A stretch of 35,703 nt of DNA, taken from positions 1 to 35,703 of the forward strand of contig OMOG01000135.1 of NCBI GenBank assembly GCA_900290305.1, read 5' to 3'. The notes beneath the pieces are model-generated. The model ran no database searches. It saw only the letters and a list, made by a program, of their open reading frames with translations, and was not told where the DNA came from. This document shows, piece by piece, positions 1 through 9,226 of this stretch (the stretch's first letter is position 1; each line of letters opens with the position of its first letter). This DNA is from Candidatus Sulfopaludibacter sp. SbA4 (GTDB lineage: Bacteria; Acidobacteriota; Terriglobia; Bryobacterales; Bryobacteraceae). The translations under genes were made by a program, and so were the position numbers.

Positions 1-133
1 TGCTGCCCGCGGGGCGGGCCAAGACGTAAAGGAACAGGCCGGTCTTCGCCAAATATTCGCCAAATTTCTGAATTCGCTAACAAATCTATTTTCAGTGGCT
101 TAGCGACATGTTCCTTAGAAGGCGATGGCCTCG

Positions 134-184
134 CTCCGTGCAACGGAGTGCCCCACTCTAGACAGGCCGGGAGGCCTGTCCCAC
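134..184 (+). repeat. Two short palindromes with CCAC tails at the fumarase 3' end
   Basis: Positions 134-148 form a hairpin (CTCCGT, loop GCA, ACGGAG) followed by TGCCCCAC at 149-156. Positions 161-180 form a second hairpin (GACAGGCC, 4-nt loop, GGCCTGTC) followed by CCAC. The second overlaps the last codons and the stop region of the fumarase gene, which lies on the other strand. Both have the shape of the variable-stem palindromes found elsewhere in this window. They could act as a terminator for the fumarase transcript, but no U-tract is obvious. The rest of 1-157 shows no gene. Confidence 0.6.
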
Positions 185-1705
185 TTCTTCCAGCGCTTCG
201 CCGGTGGCCTTCTCCACGTCGGCGTGCAGGCTGTTGCCGTGGGCATCCATGGTGACGATGGCGGCGAAGTTGTTCACGCGGAGGTGCCACATGGCTTCGG
301 GAACGCCGAACTCCATCAGGTGTACGCCGACCACCCGCTCCACGGTGCGGGCGTAATACTGGGCGGCGCCGCCGATGCCGTTCAGGTACACGGCGCCGAA
401 GTCCTTGAGGGCGGCCAGGGTCTTCGAACCCATGCCGCCTTTGCCGATTACCGCGCGCACGCCGTAGCGCCTGATCACGTCGGCCTGGTAAGGCTCCTCG
501 CGGCTGCTGGTGGTGGGACCCGCGGCTTTGACCGACCATCGATCCCCTTCCTTCAGCATGACGGGGCCGCAGTGGTAGAGCACGGCGCCGTTGAGGTCGA
601 CGGGAGGCGGATTCTTCATGAGGTAAGCGTGGACGTTGTCGCGGCCGGTGAACATGTCGCCATTAATAAGGACCACGTCGCCCACGTTCAGGGCGCGCAT
701 CTGCGCCTCGGTCAAAGGAGGGGTGAGGATCACTTCGCGGCCGGTCAGCGGGAATCCTTCGCCGCGGGCCATGCGCTCCACGGGGCGCGCGGGGTCGCGG
801 TAGAGCCACTGGGTGATGGCGCCGGTGGCGGCATCCAGCCTCACGCCGAGGCGGCGGAAGGCCCAGCAATCGTAGGCTACCGAGACGAAGAAGCTGGCGG
901 GCAGGCGGTTGGCGGCGGCGATCTTGCATCCGATGAGCGAAGCTTTTCCGCCGAAACCCATGGCGCCGACGCCCAGGCGGTTGGCCTCCTCCATGATCTC
1001 GTTTTCGAGCAAGGCCAGCGCGGGATCGGGGTTCACGTCGTCGAGGGTGCGGAGGAGCTGCCGCTTGGCCAGTTCATAGCCGTGAGCGCGGTCGCTGCCG
1101 ATGCACACGCCGAGGGCGCCGGGCGCGCAGCCCTGGCCCTGGGCCTGCCACACGGCGTGGAGCAGGCACTTGCGCACGCCTTCGAGGTTGCGGTCGGCGC
1201 GGCCCAGGTGGTCGAGCGTGCAGGGCACGGAGTACTGGATGTTCTTGTTTTCGCAGCCGCCGCCCTTGAGGATCAGGCGGATCTCAATCTCGTCCTCTTC
1301 CCACTGCTCGAAGTGCACGACGGGCGTCTCTTCGCCGAGGTTGTTGCCGCTGTTTTTGCCGGTGATGGAATCGACGGAGTTGGGGCGGAGCTTGCCGTGG
1401 CGGGTGGCCTCGGCCACGGCTTCCAGGATGGCCTTACGAATGCGGATCTGGTTGACGCCTACCGGCGTGTGAACGAAGAACGTCGGCATGCCGGTGTCCT
1501 GGCAGATGGGACCTTCGTCATCGACCGCCATATCGACGTTCGATAGGATGATGTCGAGCGCCTGCGAGGACTGCGTCCCGGGAAGCTCGGTGGCGGCCGC
1601 CAGCGACATGGCGGCTCGCACGTCGGGAGGAAGGTTGGTAGACGTCTGGGTGACGAGCTCCAACAGACTGCCGGCTAAGAATTCCATAGTGGTATCCGTT
1701 GACAC
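158..1705 (-). CDS. fumA: Class I fumarate hydratase (Fe-S, fused alpha/beta form)
   Basis: 515 residues, the size expected for a single-chain class I fumarase with the alpha-type (Fumerase) and beta-type (Fumerase_C) halves fused. The cytoplasmic enzyme interconverts fumarate and malate in the TCA cycle using an oxygen-sensitive [4Fe-4S] cluster. Likely cluster ligands are C68 in ICQDTGMP, C193 in GQGCAPG and C280 in VSVAYDC. The substrate-binding KGGGCENKN stretch lies near residue 150, and the GKGGMGSKT loop of the C-terminal half is present. It starts with ATG, 2 nt after the upstream adaptor gene, so the two are probably co-transcribed. The last residues (GQASRPV) are encoded by an intergenic-type palindrome and look like an acquired tail. 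A tartrate-dehydratase-like specificity cannot be excluded, but the fused length favours fumarase. Confidence 0.9.
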   Translation of the reverse strand: MSTDTTMEFLAGSLLELVTQTSTNLPPDVRAAMSLAAATELPGTQSSQALDIILSNVDMAVDDEGPICQDTGMPTFFVHTPVGVNQIRIRKAILEAVAEATRHGKLRPNSVDSITGKNSGNNLGEETPVVHFEQWEEDEIEIRLILKGGGCENKNIQYSVPCTLDHLGRADRNLEGVRKCLLHAVWQAQGQGCAPGALGVCIGSDRAHGYELAKRQLLRTLDDVNPDPALALLENEIMEEANRLGVGAMGFGGKASLIGCKIAAANRLPASFFVSVAYDCWAFRRLGVRLDAATGAITQWLYRDPARPVERMARGEGFPLTGREVILTPPLTEAQMRALNVGDVVLINGDMFTGRDNVHAYLMKNPPPVDLNGAVLYHCGPVMLKEGDRWSVKAAGPTTSSREEPYQADVIRRYGVRAVIGKGGMGSKTLAALKDFGAVYLNGIGGAAQYYARTVERVVGVHLMEFGVPEAMWHLRVNNFAAIVTMDAHGNSLHADVEKATGEALEEVGQASRPV

Positions 1706-1707
1706 GC

Positions 1708-2697
1708 CTATTCTAACTTCAATCGCACATCTGCACGCATACCGGGCTTGATGGCGGGGATGGTGCTGGTGAACTCGACGATCACCTGAGTATCCTTGAT
1801 TTCTTTTATGGCGCCGGGGATGCCGCCGGTTTGCAGGTCGGGGACGTTCACCAGTGCGGGCTGTCCGGGCCGGAGGAGCTTCAAGACGGGGGGCTGCGGC
1901 TCGATGGTAAGTTCCAGCGCGTAGGTATCGGTGGCGATCTGGAACAACTCGCCGCCCGACTCCTGCACGGGCTTGCCGACCTCGGCCCGGCGCTCGACCA
2001 CGAGTCCATCGACGGGCGCGCGCACTTCGGCGGCTTCGAAGGCGCCCTGCGCGTCCTCCATCTCATGGCTCTTGGCGTCGAGCAGTTTCTTGGCGCCGGC
2101 CACTTGATCGAGGGCGCTCTGGACGCTCTCGTCGGACGCGCGGCGGGCTTTCTCCATGAGGTCGGATTCCTGCTGCTGGTTTTTGTAGTCCTGCTCCGCT
2201 TTTTCGTAAGTCATGCGCGGCGTGGCGCCGACGGCGTGGAGGGTCTTCTGGCGGGAGAAGCTCTTTTCGGCGCGGTCGAGCGCCAGTTGGGCGCGCTGCG
2301 CGTCGGCGGCAGCACGCGAGGCTTCGAGGCGGGCGGAGACGACGGCCCCTTCGGCCTTGCTGACCTGTTCCTGGGCGTACTCGACGGCGTGGGCCGCGGC
2401 TTCGCGCTCACTCTCGAGGCCCGCGGCGCCGATGCGCGCGAGCACCTGGCCCTGGTAGACCTCGTCTCCGACATTGGCCATGAAGGCTTCGACACTGCCG
2501 CTGACGGTGGAGGTGACGGCGGTGACGTGCTGCGGGCGGATGACGCCGCTGAGGGTGACATCGGTGGTGGAGATGACGGCGGCGCCGGCGGTGCGCGGGG
2601 GCGGCAGGGGCGCGCGGTGGCGGCGCATGGAAAGGGCGCTGGCGGCGATTCCGGCGGCTACTGCCAGGACGGAGATGGCGAGCCAGGTGCCCTTCAC
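1708..2697 (-). CDS. HlyD/RND-type periplasmic adaptor (membrane fusion protein)
   Basis: 329 residues starting at a GTG. An N-terminal membrane anchor or uncleaved signal covers about residues 5-25. A biotinyl-lipoyl-like half follows (VSGSVEAFMANVGDEVYQGQVLARI, discontinuous here: VSGSVEAF, then GDEVYQGQVLARI). A long alanine/glutamate-rich alpha-helical hairpin covers about 95-220. The second lipoyl half (EVRAPVDGLVVERRAEVGKPV, near residue 225) leads into a beta-barrel. Such adaptors link an inner-membrane RND or MacB-type pump to an outer-membrane channel. No pump or TolC gene is adjacent, so the adaptor is orphaned and its partner must be encoded elsewhere. It sits 2 nt upstream of fumarase, and its start is 27 nt from the divergent Uma2 gene. 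Its substrate is unknown. Confidence 0.85.
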   Translation of the reverse strand: MKGTWLAISVLAVAAGIAASALSMRRHRAPLPPPRTAGAAVISTTDVTLSGVIRPQHVTAVTSTVSGSVEAFMANVGDEVYQGQVLARIGAAGLESEREAAAHAVEYAQEQVSKAEGAVVSARLEASRAAADAQRAQLALDRAEKSFSRQKTLHAVGATPRMTYEKAEQDYKNQQQESDLMEKARRASDESVQSALDQVAGAKKLLDAKSHEMEDAQGAFEAAEVRAPVDGLVVERRAEVGKPVQESGGELFQIATDTYALELTIEPQPPVLKLLRPGQPALVNVPDLQTGGIPGAIKEIKDTQVIVEFTSTIPAIKPGMRADVRLKLE

Positions 2698-2724
2698 ACT
2701 TTCAAGATATCATTGAGATGAGAT

Positions 2725-3258
2725 ATGGCTGCGCTTCCTGGCCTAATAACCATCGAGCAGTTCGACAAACTAGAAGACGACGGCCGCAGGTACGAGCTGC
2801 ATTATGGGGAGGTGGTGAGCCGGGGCTACCCAAAGCAGAAATACTACAACCTGCAGAAACGGCTCGTCGATCTATTGGAGGCGCGGCTGGCGCGATCGTG
2901 GGAAGTTGGCCTGGAATTCCCATACAGCGCCTTGCCGGAGTTCGAGCTTCGATGCGCGGACGTGGGCGTGGTGTCGAAAGAGCGATGGGCCGCGACCGAT
3001 GACGAAGACAGTTTGCACGGGGCTCCGGAGCTGGTGATCGAAGTCAAGTCGCCAGCCGCCACGCAACGGGAACTGGCGGAGCTGGCTGCGCTCTGCCTGG
3101 CGAACGGCGCATTCGAATTCTGGGCGGTCGACCTGGACCGCGTCTCCGTGACGGTCATTCACCGCGACGGTTCCGCTTCCGTGTATGGCGCCGAGCAGGC
3201 CATCCCTCTGACGGCGTTCGGTGGGGATGAGTTGCCGGTGGAAGAAGTCTTCGGGTGA
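2725..3258 (+). CDS. Uma2-family (DUF820) PD-(D/E)XK-type protein
   Basis: 177 residues, the full length expected for the Uma2 family. These predicted restriction-endonuclease-fold proteins are expanded in cyanobacteria, Acidobacteriota and Chloroflexota; their role is unproven. The predicted nuclease core is visible: RYELHYGEVV near residue 22, an acidic residue in CADVGVV near 77, and ELVIEVKSP near 101, which supplies the E-x-K pair. The typical C-terminal AVDLDRVSVTVIHRDG strand pair follows. A degraded second copy begins 4 nt downstream, so this is the surviving member of a tandem pair. It is transcribed divergently from the adaptor gene with only 27 nt between starts. Confidence 0.85.
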   Translation: MAALPGLITIEQFDKLEDDGRRYELHYGEVVSRGYPKQKYYNLQKRLVDLLEARLARSWEVGLEFPYSALPEFELRCADVGVVSKERWAATDDEDSLHGAPELVIEVKSPAATQRELAELAALCLANGAFEFWAVDLDRVSVTVIHRDGSASVYGAEQAIPLTAFGGDELPVEEVFG

Positions 3259-3262
3259 ACAT

Positions 3263-3704
3263 ATGGCTGCGCTTCCGGACACGATTACCGTCGAGTAGTT
3301 CCGCAATTTGCCGGACGATGGCCGCGAGTACGAACTTCACGATGGAGAGGTGGTTGTGGGCCGCCCAAGACACGTCAATTCGATATGCAGAGCGGCCGGT
3401 CGAGCTGCTGAGAACGCGGACAGATGTGGCAGTGGTTTCGCACTCGCGCCGCATCGAAGCCGCTGACAATTTGCAGGTTCTCCGGAACTCGTCATTGAAA
3501 TCAAATCGCCGTCCAACACAAAGCGGAAGCTGGCCGATACAGCTTCGCGGTGCCTCGCTCCAATTCTGGTTAGTGGACCTGGACCGCGTGACCGTGACCG
3601 CCATCCACCGCGACGGTTCCACCTTCGTCTATGTCGCCGGGCAGTTCATCCCTTTGGCGGCTTTCGGCGGTGACACTCTGCCGGTCGACGAGATCTTCGG
3701 GTAG
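3263..3704 (+). pseudogene. Decayed tandem copy of the Uma2-family gene
   Basis: The copy begins with ATG at 3263 and reads MAALPDTITVE, closely matching the intact gene just upstream. A TAG at 3296-3298 then replaces the CAG glutamine codon of the intact copy. Homology continues after the stop (DDGREYELHDGEVV) and then falls out of frame. TDVAVVS is in one frame near 3420. ELVIEIKSP is in another near 3482. The C-terminus (WLVDLDRVTVTAIHRDG to the end) is back in the former frame to 3704. Roughly 30 codons in the middle are missing compared with the intact gene. One nonsense mutation, several frameshifts and a deletion mean this is a true pseudogene rather than a sequencing slip. Confidence 0.88.
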
Positions 3705-3797
3705 CCGCTACAGGCCACAAAAAGCGAGGCCCCGCCGCCTGCCGTGCTAGACTAATGTGAGTTTTCTAACAAATGCCTACCGGAAACGGGTGTCTCC

Positions 3798-6700
3798 ATG
3801 CCGTCGCGAAAAGTCTGCTCGTGGTCTCTGGAAATTTGCTTGCTGACAGCGGCAATTTCCTGCGGCCTGTTGCTGAGTTCGGTCGCACACGCGGCGGGGA
3901 GCATCAATTACATCCTGCCGGACACGGCCACCGCCGGAGGCGCGACGTTCACGATCACCGTCAAGGGCGCGGGATTCCAGGTGGGGTCGGTTGTTTACTG
4001 GAACAGCACGGCGCTTTCCACTAACGGCGTTAGAGCCGGCAACGCTTCAGCGAGTGTGCCGGCATCGTTGATCGCCAGCGCGGGCGTGGCAACCATTACG
4101 GTGCTCAACCCGGACGGCACCCGGTCGAACGGGACCAAGTTTTCCGTGGTTACAACGCCTCCGAATCCCGTCTTGACTGCCGCGGCTACTCTATACGGCC
4201 TCGGAGTCGGCGGGGTCTTCATTGTCGGTTCTCAACTGGAGCCGGGGGCAACCGCTTTTTGGAACGGCGTGAGCCTCGGCACTCCTCCGCTGTCCGGGGT
4301 CATCTTCGCGAATGTGCCACTCAGTCTGTTCCAAGACCCGGGGCCGGTGGGCGTCGCGATGAGCAATCCCGGAGGCGGTCTGTCCAACGTCATCACCTTC
4401 ACGGTGCCCCCCGTGAGCGCCCTCACCAGCCTCACTCCACCGTCCGTAGCGCTCAACGGAGCCGGATTCACTTTAACCGTGAACGGCGCCAACTTCTCGC
4501 CGACCGACTTGATTCAGACTGCTTTTGGAGGGAAAACAGTGGATGCCACCACACAATTCATCAGCAGCACGCAACTGCAAACCTTTGTGCCGGCGTCCGC
4601 GCTGACGGCTGCCGGTACGTTCCCTATCTGGGTGGATAACAGGATTGTGGTCGCGGGCTCGTTCCCGGGGGAAAGTGGTCCGGTGACGAACGATTTCAGT
4701 TCGGCCAACCAGCTTTACCTGACCGTGGGACCGTCGCCATCCTGCACGTACAGTTTGCCGGCGTCCAGCGCGACAGTGGGAACGGCGGCCTCCACGGGGA
4801 GCGTGCAGGTGACCACGCAGGCAAGCTGCGCGTGGACGGCGACCAGTCCTTCGAATGTTGTGTCGATCACGGGCGGCGCGAGCGGCACGGGCAACGGCAC
4901 GGTGACGTACAGGGTGGCAGCGTCGAACAGCGCTCAAAGCGTGACGTTGACGATCGCAGGGCTGCCGTTCACGATCAATCAGGTTCCGGGATGCATCTTC
5001 GGGCTAACGCCTGCGAATGCGGCCTTGGCAGCGCCAGGTGCGGGTGGGAGTTTCGCGGTGGGAGTGACGGGAGCCAACTGCGCTTGGACGGCGGCCAGCA
5101 ACGCTCCGTGGCTGGTAATCAGTTCAGGAGCGAGCGGCACGGGCAACGGTACGGTGAGTTATGCGGCAACGCCGAATGCGGCGAGCGTGGGGCGGCCGGG
5201 GACGATTACCGCTGGTGGGCAGACATTCACGGTGGTGCAGGCGGGGAATGCTCCATGTACGTATTCGCTGCTGGCCGGCAGCGCGGTATTCGGATCGGCG
5301 GCGGGCACGGGTACTGCTACGGTGCAGGCTCCGGCGGGTTGTACGTGGACGGCGTCGAGTAACGTGCAATGGCTGTCGGTAAATGGATCGGCGAGCGGAT
5401 CGGGGAACGGGACGGTGAGTTATACGGTGGCCGCGAACCCGGCGCCGGGGCCGAGGACCGGGAGTCTGACGATCGCCGGGCTGACCTATGCGGTGACGCA
5501 AGCAGGGACGGGTTCGACGTTGAGTTGCTCGGCAAACGCGCCGGCGCCGGCCCAGATCGCGCTGGAGGGACGGACGGAAGTGCTGGGCGATCTGGAGTTG
5601 AGCTGCACGGGTTTGAGCGGACCGGTGAAGGCGGACATCGAATTGACGCTGAATACCAACGTGACGAGCACGCTGACGGGGCCGAACACGACGGATGCGG
5701 TGCTGTTGGTGGACGAGGCGAATCCGCAAAACGGGCAGATCTCGGGGTACGGGACGTTGCGGTGGCCGGGAGTGACGCTGGCCGCCGATAGCAGCGGCAC
5801 GGCCACGGTGCGGATCACCAACGTGCGGGCGGATGCCAGCCTGCTGACGGCGCCCGCGAGTCTGCAGTCAGTAGCGGTGACGGGGTTGGTGGTTGTGGAA
5901 TCGGAAGTGCCAGTGCCGGTGAGCAACGCGCAGGCGACCATGGCGAACGCGGCCCCTGCGTTGGTGTTCCAGGCGGGCACGGCCGCATCTTTGCGTCTCC
6001 CGCTGGTGTTTGAGGAAGCCACGCCGGCGGCTTTCCAGGCGGGAACCACACGCCTGCGGGCGGTGATCGGCAACATACAGCCGGGGGACACGGTTTTCGT
6101 GCCGGTGTACCCCAGCGAAGGGGCGGCCGAAGCGCAATTGTATTCCGCCGACGCCAACGGGGCGGGAGGAACGCCGGTGACTGGAACTCTGCTGAACGGC
6201 CTCATGTACCAGCAGTTAGTGGTGACCAACGGAGTGGCGACGGCGACCTGGGTGGTGCTCTCGGCGAACCCGGAGCAACTGGAGACGCGGACGTTTCTGC
6301 TGTTACTGGGCAGTGGGACCGAGAGTGACTTGAATCAGATCCAGGCGACCGGGAGCCTGGGACCGGTGAGCACGGTAGGGGTGGCCAGTGCGACGGCGCC
6401 GGTGCCGCGCTATCGGGACTTTTCGGCGCCGCAGAAGCTGGTGAACCTGCGAGTCACCACGTCGTTGGGAGTGTCCGTAGCAACGGGTCACTTGAAAACT
6501 TTGGCCGGCACCGCCGGGTCGAACCTGACCTTCACCACGACGGTCCTGAACGACGACTCGACCCAGACCGCGACCAATGTAACGGTACGGGACAACGTGA
6601 CGACGGGAAGCACGATAGTCAGTTGCTCGTCGAGCGACGGACAGAGTTGCGGATCGGGGAACCTGGCCGCGGTGAGTTATAGCGCCCTGGGACCCGGGGC

Positions 6701-7800
6701 GAGCGAGACGGTAACCGTGGTAGTGGCGCCGGGCGCGTCCCTGGCGGATGGGGCAGTGGTCGACAACGACGTAGGAGTCAGCAGCGACGATCCGGATGCC
6801 AACTTATCGGGAACCTCGGCGAGCACGGCCTCGATTGTGCTGAACGGAGTGCCGGTGGCAGTGACGGATCAGCCGGCCTCGGGCACGGGAGGGAATCAGG
6901 CATTCACCTTCCAGTTTTCACACCCGGACGGATACCAGGATCTGGGGGTGGTGAACGTGCTGATCAACAATGTCCTGGATGGGCGCAGCGCATGTTACCT
7001 GGCGTACTCGGTCGCGGCCAGCACGTTGTACCTGGTGGATGACGCCGGGGACGCAGGCGGGCCGTATGCGGGAGCGGCTCCGTTGGGAAGCACCAAGCGG
7101 GCCGTATGCGGGAGCGGCTCCGTTGGGAAGCACCAGCACCATCCAGAACAGTCAGTGCACCGTCGGCCTGGTATCGGCGGAGGGCAGCGGTACGACACTG
7201 ACCCTCATATTGAACATCACGTTTCAGGCGGGATTTGGAGGGGACCGGATCTTTTACGTGGCCGGCGGGGACTTTGTGGGGCACAACACGAACTGGCAGG
7301 CGCTGGGAGTATGGCAGGTGCCTGGGGCCGCGGCAACCGGGACGATCGGAGTGACTGGGGTAGCACCGGCGCGCGGCACGGCACCTGCGGGGACGCCGCA
7401 GACGTTGACAATCACGCTGACGGACAGCAAGGGAGTGGGAGACTTCGGCGTCGTGAATGTACTGATCAACAGCGCCATCGACGGGCGGCAGGCGTGTTAC
7501 CTGGCGTACGCGGCGGCGAGTAACACTTTGTACCTGGTGGACGACGCGGGCGAAGGGGGAGGACCGTTCGCAGGGGCGATGGCGCTGAACGGAACCTCGG
7601 GCAGTATTCAGAATAGTCAGTGTATAGTGAACGGGACGGGATCGACAGTGACGCCATCGCCCAACACGCTGGCGGTGGGGTTGAACGTGACGTTCACGAG
7701 CGCATTCACGGGCAATCGGACCGTCTACGTGGCGGGGCGGGACAATGCGGGAGCCGATAACACGGGCTGGCAGGCGGCCGGCACCGTCACGGTGCAGTAA
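3798..7800 (+). CDS. Giant secreted IPT/BACON/DUF11-like protein, frame broken by a 40-bp duplication
   Basis: With one 40-bp repeat removed at 7057-7135 this is a single 1320-residue protein. As written, the first frame runs off at 7523 and the true C-terminus continues in the next frame to the TAA at 7798-7800. An N-terminal signal peptide ends near residue 33 (LLLSSVAHA). About three IPT/TIG-like beta domains follow (residues 35-310). Three BACON-like repeats come next (about 313-570), each starting with a cysteine and carrying GTGNGTVSY-like motifs. After a non-repetitive stretch there is a DUF11-like domain (about 905-1010). It ends in two copies of a ~130-residue domain with ACYLAY, LYLVDDAG and NSQC motifs. 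The protein is likely extracellular, in adhesion or polymer binding. No catalytic motif is visible. Confidence 0.8.
6898..7797 (+). other. Tandem pair of ACYLAY/NSQC domains (gene 3798-7800)
   Basis: Two homologous ~130-residue units, near 6898-7326 and 7399-7797. Each runs F/L-T-x-x-x-x-x-x-x-G-x-x-D-x-G-V-V-N-V-L-I-N, then ACYLAY, then LYLVDDAG, then NSQC, then an FxGxRxxYVAG-like strand and N-x-x-WQ-x-x-G. The conserved cysteines of ACYLAY and NSQC could pair in a disulfide, as expected for an exported domain. The same pair ends the propeller protein at 9777-11900. I do not recognise the domain as a named family. Confidence 0.6.
7057..7135 (+). repeat. 39-bp exact direct repeat (offset 40), frame-breaking
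   Basis: 7057-7095 is repeated exactly at 7097-7135, with one intervening base. The 40-bp offset shifts the frame by +1 inside the first ACYLAY-type domain of the giant secreted protein. Deleting one offset gives an uninterrupted gene whose length is a multiple of three, and rejoins GGPYAGAAPLGS to TSTIQNSQC, the order seen in sister domains. The cause is either a recent slippage duplication or an assembly join that failed to collapse overlapping ends. Confidence 0.9.
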
Positions 7801-7880
7801 TCGCGGCACTCCGCTCGCGACGGAAACCAGCCCTCCAAGGATTTAGTTAGCCCGCATTTCTCACCACCTCGCTGGCCGAC

Positions 7881-7988
7881 GTGGCGCAGGCACTCGTGCT
7901 CTCGACACCTTTTCTGCAGTCGTGACACAGTGTCGAAGCCAGGCGTCGGCATGAGTGCCGACGCGGCAGGCACGAGTGCCTGCGCCAC
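7881..7988 (+). repeat. Nested intergenic palindrome cluster with GCCAC ends
   Basis: The outer arms, 7881-7899 (GTGGCGCAGGCACTCGTGC) and 7970-7988, are perfect 19-bp inverted repeats. Inside lie TCGACAC/GTGTCGA (7902-7908 and 7930-7936) and a GCGTCGGCA/TGCCGACGC hairpin (7943-7951 and 7956-7964). The right arm itself folds as GCAGGCAC/GTGCCTGC with a GCCAC tail. The cluster occupies the gap between two convergent genes (ends at 7800 and 8019), so bidirectional termination is a plausible role. The rest of 7801-8018 is non-coding. Confidence 0.7.
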
Positions 7989-8018
7989 ACTGCCGCAACC
8001 GAACAGTCGTGAGAGGTA

Positions 8019-9200
8019 CTACCTTCCCTTGTAAACCTTGCCGCCCTTCATCACGAAGACCACGCGCCGGACGGCGGTGATGTCGTCGATGGGGTTGCCC
8101 TCGGTGGCTACGAGGTCCGCCTGGAAGCCCGCGGCGACGGTGCCGATCTCCTGGCCCATGCCCAGCGATTCGGCGGAGAGCGAGGTGGCGCTGATCAAGG
8201 CATCCATGGGCTTGTCGTGCGCTTCGTTGACGCGGTAGACGAACTCCTCGGCATTGCGGCCGTGCGAGCCGGCCACCGCGTCGGTGCCGAAGACGACCTT
8301 CACCTTGTGGGCGCGCGCCCGCTGCAGCGCGTCGATGGTCGGGGCGATGCCTTTTTCGAGCGTGGCGAGCGCCTGTTCGGTGAACGTGTAGCTGGCGCGG
8401 TTGTCGAGATAGTTGTGCAGCACGAGAAGATTCGGATCGAAGTAAGTGCCGCGCTGGGCCATCAGATCGAGCGTGGCATTTTCGAGGAACGTACCGTGCT
8501 CGATCGAGGTGCATCCGGCGAGCACCGCGGCTTTCGCGCCGGCATCGCCGATGGCATGCACCACGGAGCGCAGGCCGAGAGCCTTGGCCTCGCTGCACAC
8601 CGCCTGGATTTGCTCATCGGTCATACTCTGGTTGCCGCCGGCGCCCAGGCCGGTGGTGGCGAACAGCTTGATGAGGTTGGCGCCCTCGCTCTGCGTGCGG
8701 CGCACCAGAGCGCGCAGGGCCTGCGGATCGCCGCTGCGGTCGTTGATCTGGCGGAGCGAGGTGAGAATGCGCGGGCCGGGCAGCACGCCCTGGGCGATGC
8801 GGTCGCGCACCACGCCATCGATGGCCGCTCCCACGCTCTGCACGGTGGTGAAGCCGCCTTCGAGGGTCAGCCACGCGTCTCCGGCGGTGTAGAGCGCGGC
8901 GTCCTCGGGCTTGTCGCCCCCACTCACCGACTTGTGCTCGGCGTTCATGTGCCAGTTGATGTGGACGTGGGTGTCGATCCAGCCGGGCATGACGGTGAGG
9001 CCGCGGAGGTCGTAGTCGGGCTTCTGGTTGCCGGGCGCTACGGACTGGATGCGGGAGCCCTCGACGACGATTTGCTGGTTCTTCAACGTGCCGCCTTTGC
9101 CATCGAGGATGGCGCCGGCCTGGATCACGATTCGGTGCGCGGGCGTTTGCGCCAGGGCGGCTGCGGCGGCGAGGGAGACGAGCAGGAGGCGGAAGTCCAT
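8019..9200 (-). CDS. Secreted amidohydrolase (imidazolonepropionase-like metal hydrolase)
   Basis: 393 residues with a cleavable signal peptide (LLLVSLAAAAALAQ, ending near residue 18), so it acts in the periplasm or outside. The amidohydrolase-superfamily metal centre is complete. H78 and H80 are in DTHVH, K178 in NLIKLF is the presumed carboxylated lysine, H215 is in VVHAIGD, H235 in SIEHG and D307 in VFGTDAV. The small N-terminal beta domain (ILDGKGGTLKNQQIVVEG) and the C-terminal GFQADLVATEGNPIDDI strand are typical. Exported members of this type are often annotated as prolidase-like or dipeptide hydrolases; the actual substrate cannot be read from sequence. It is convergent with the giant secreted gene. 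Its start lies 26 nt from the divergent DinB gene. Confidence 0.88.
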   Translation of the reverse strand: MDFRLLLVSLAAAAALAQTPAHRIVIQAGAILDGKGGTLKNQQIVVEGSRIQSVAPGNQKPDYDLRGLTVMPGWIDTHVHINWHMNAEHKSVSGGDKPEDAALYTAGDAWLTLEGGFTTVQSVGAAIDGVVRDRIAQGVLPGPRILTSLRQINDRSGDPQALRALVRRTQSEGANLIKLFATTGLGAGGNQSMTDEQIQAVCSEAKALGLRSVVHAIGDAGAKAAVLAGCTSIEHGTFLENATLDLMAQRGTYFDPNLLVLHNYLDNRASYTFTEQALATLEKGIAPTIDALQRARAHKVKVVFGTDAVAGSHGRNAEEFVYRVNEAHDKPMDALISATSLSAESLGMGQEIGTVAAGFQADLVATEGNPIDDITAVRRVVFVMKGGKVYKGR

Positions 9201-9226
9201 CTATCGATTGTATGATATGGGTATCT
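9201..9226. promoter_or_regulatory. 26-nt divergent start region with close -10-like boxes
   Basis: Only 26 nt separate two divergent start codons. On the plus strand TATGAT (9211-9216) lies 10 nt before the DinB ATG at 9227. On the minus strand TACAAT lies 6 nt before the amidohydrolase ATG at 9200. Neither start has a convincing Shine-Dalgarno sequence in this gap. If these are real -10 elements, both mRNAs would be leaderless or nearly so. No good -35 boxes were seen, so this is tentative. Confidence 0.3.

Noticed and set aside
125-1546. Long open frame antisense to fumarase
   Set aside because: It mirrors the fumarase codons in GC-rich DNA, has alanine/glycine/valine-rich filler without domains, and the other strand is a clear enzyme.
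7095-7100. Programmed ribosomal frameshift in the giant secreted protein
   Set aside because: There is no slippery heptamer, and an exact 39-bp duplication explains the frame change fully.
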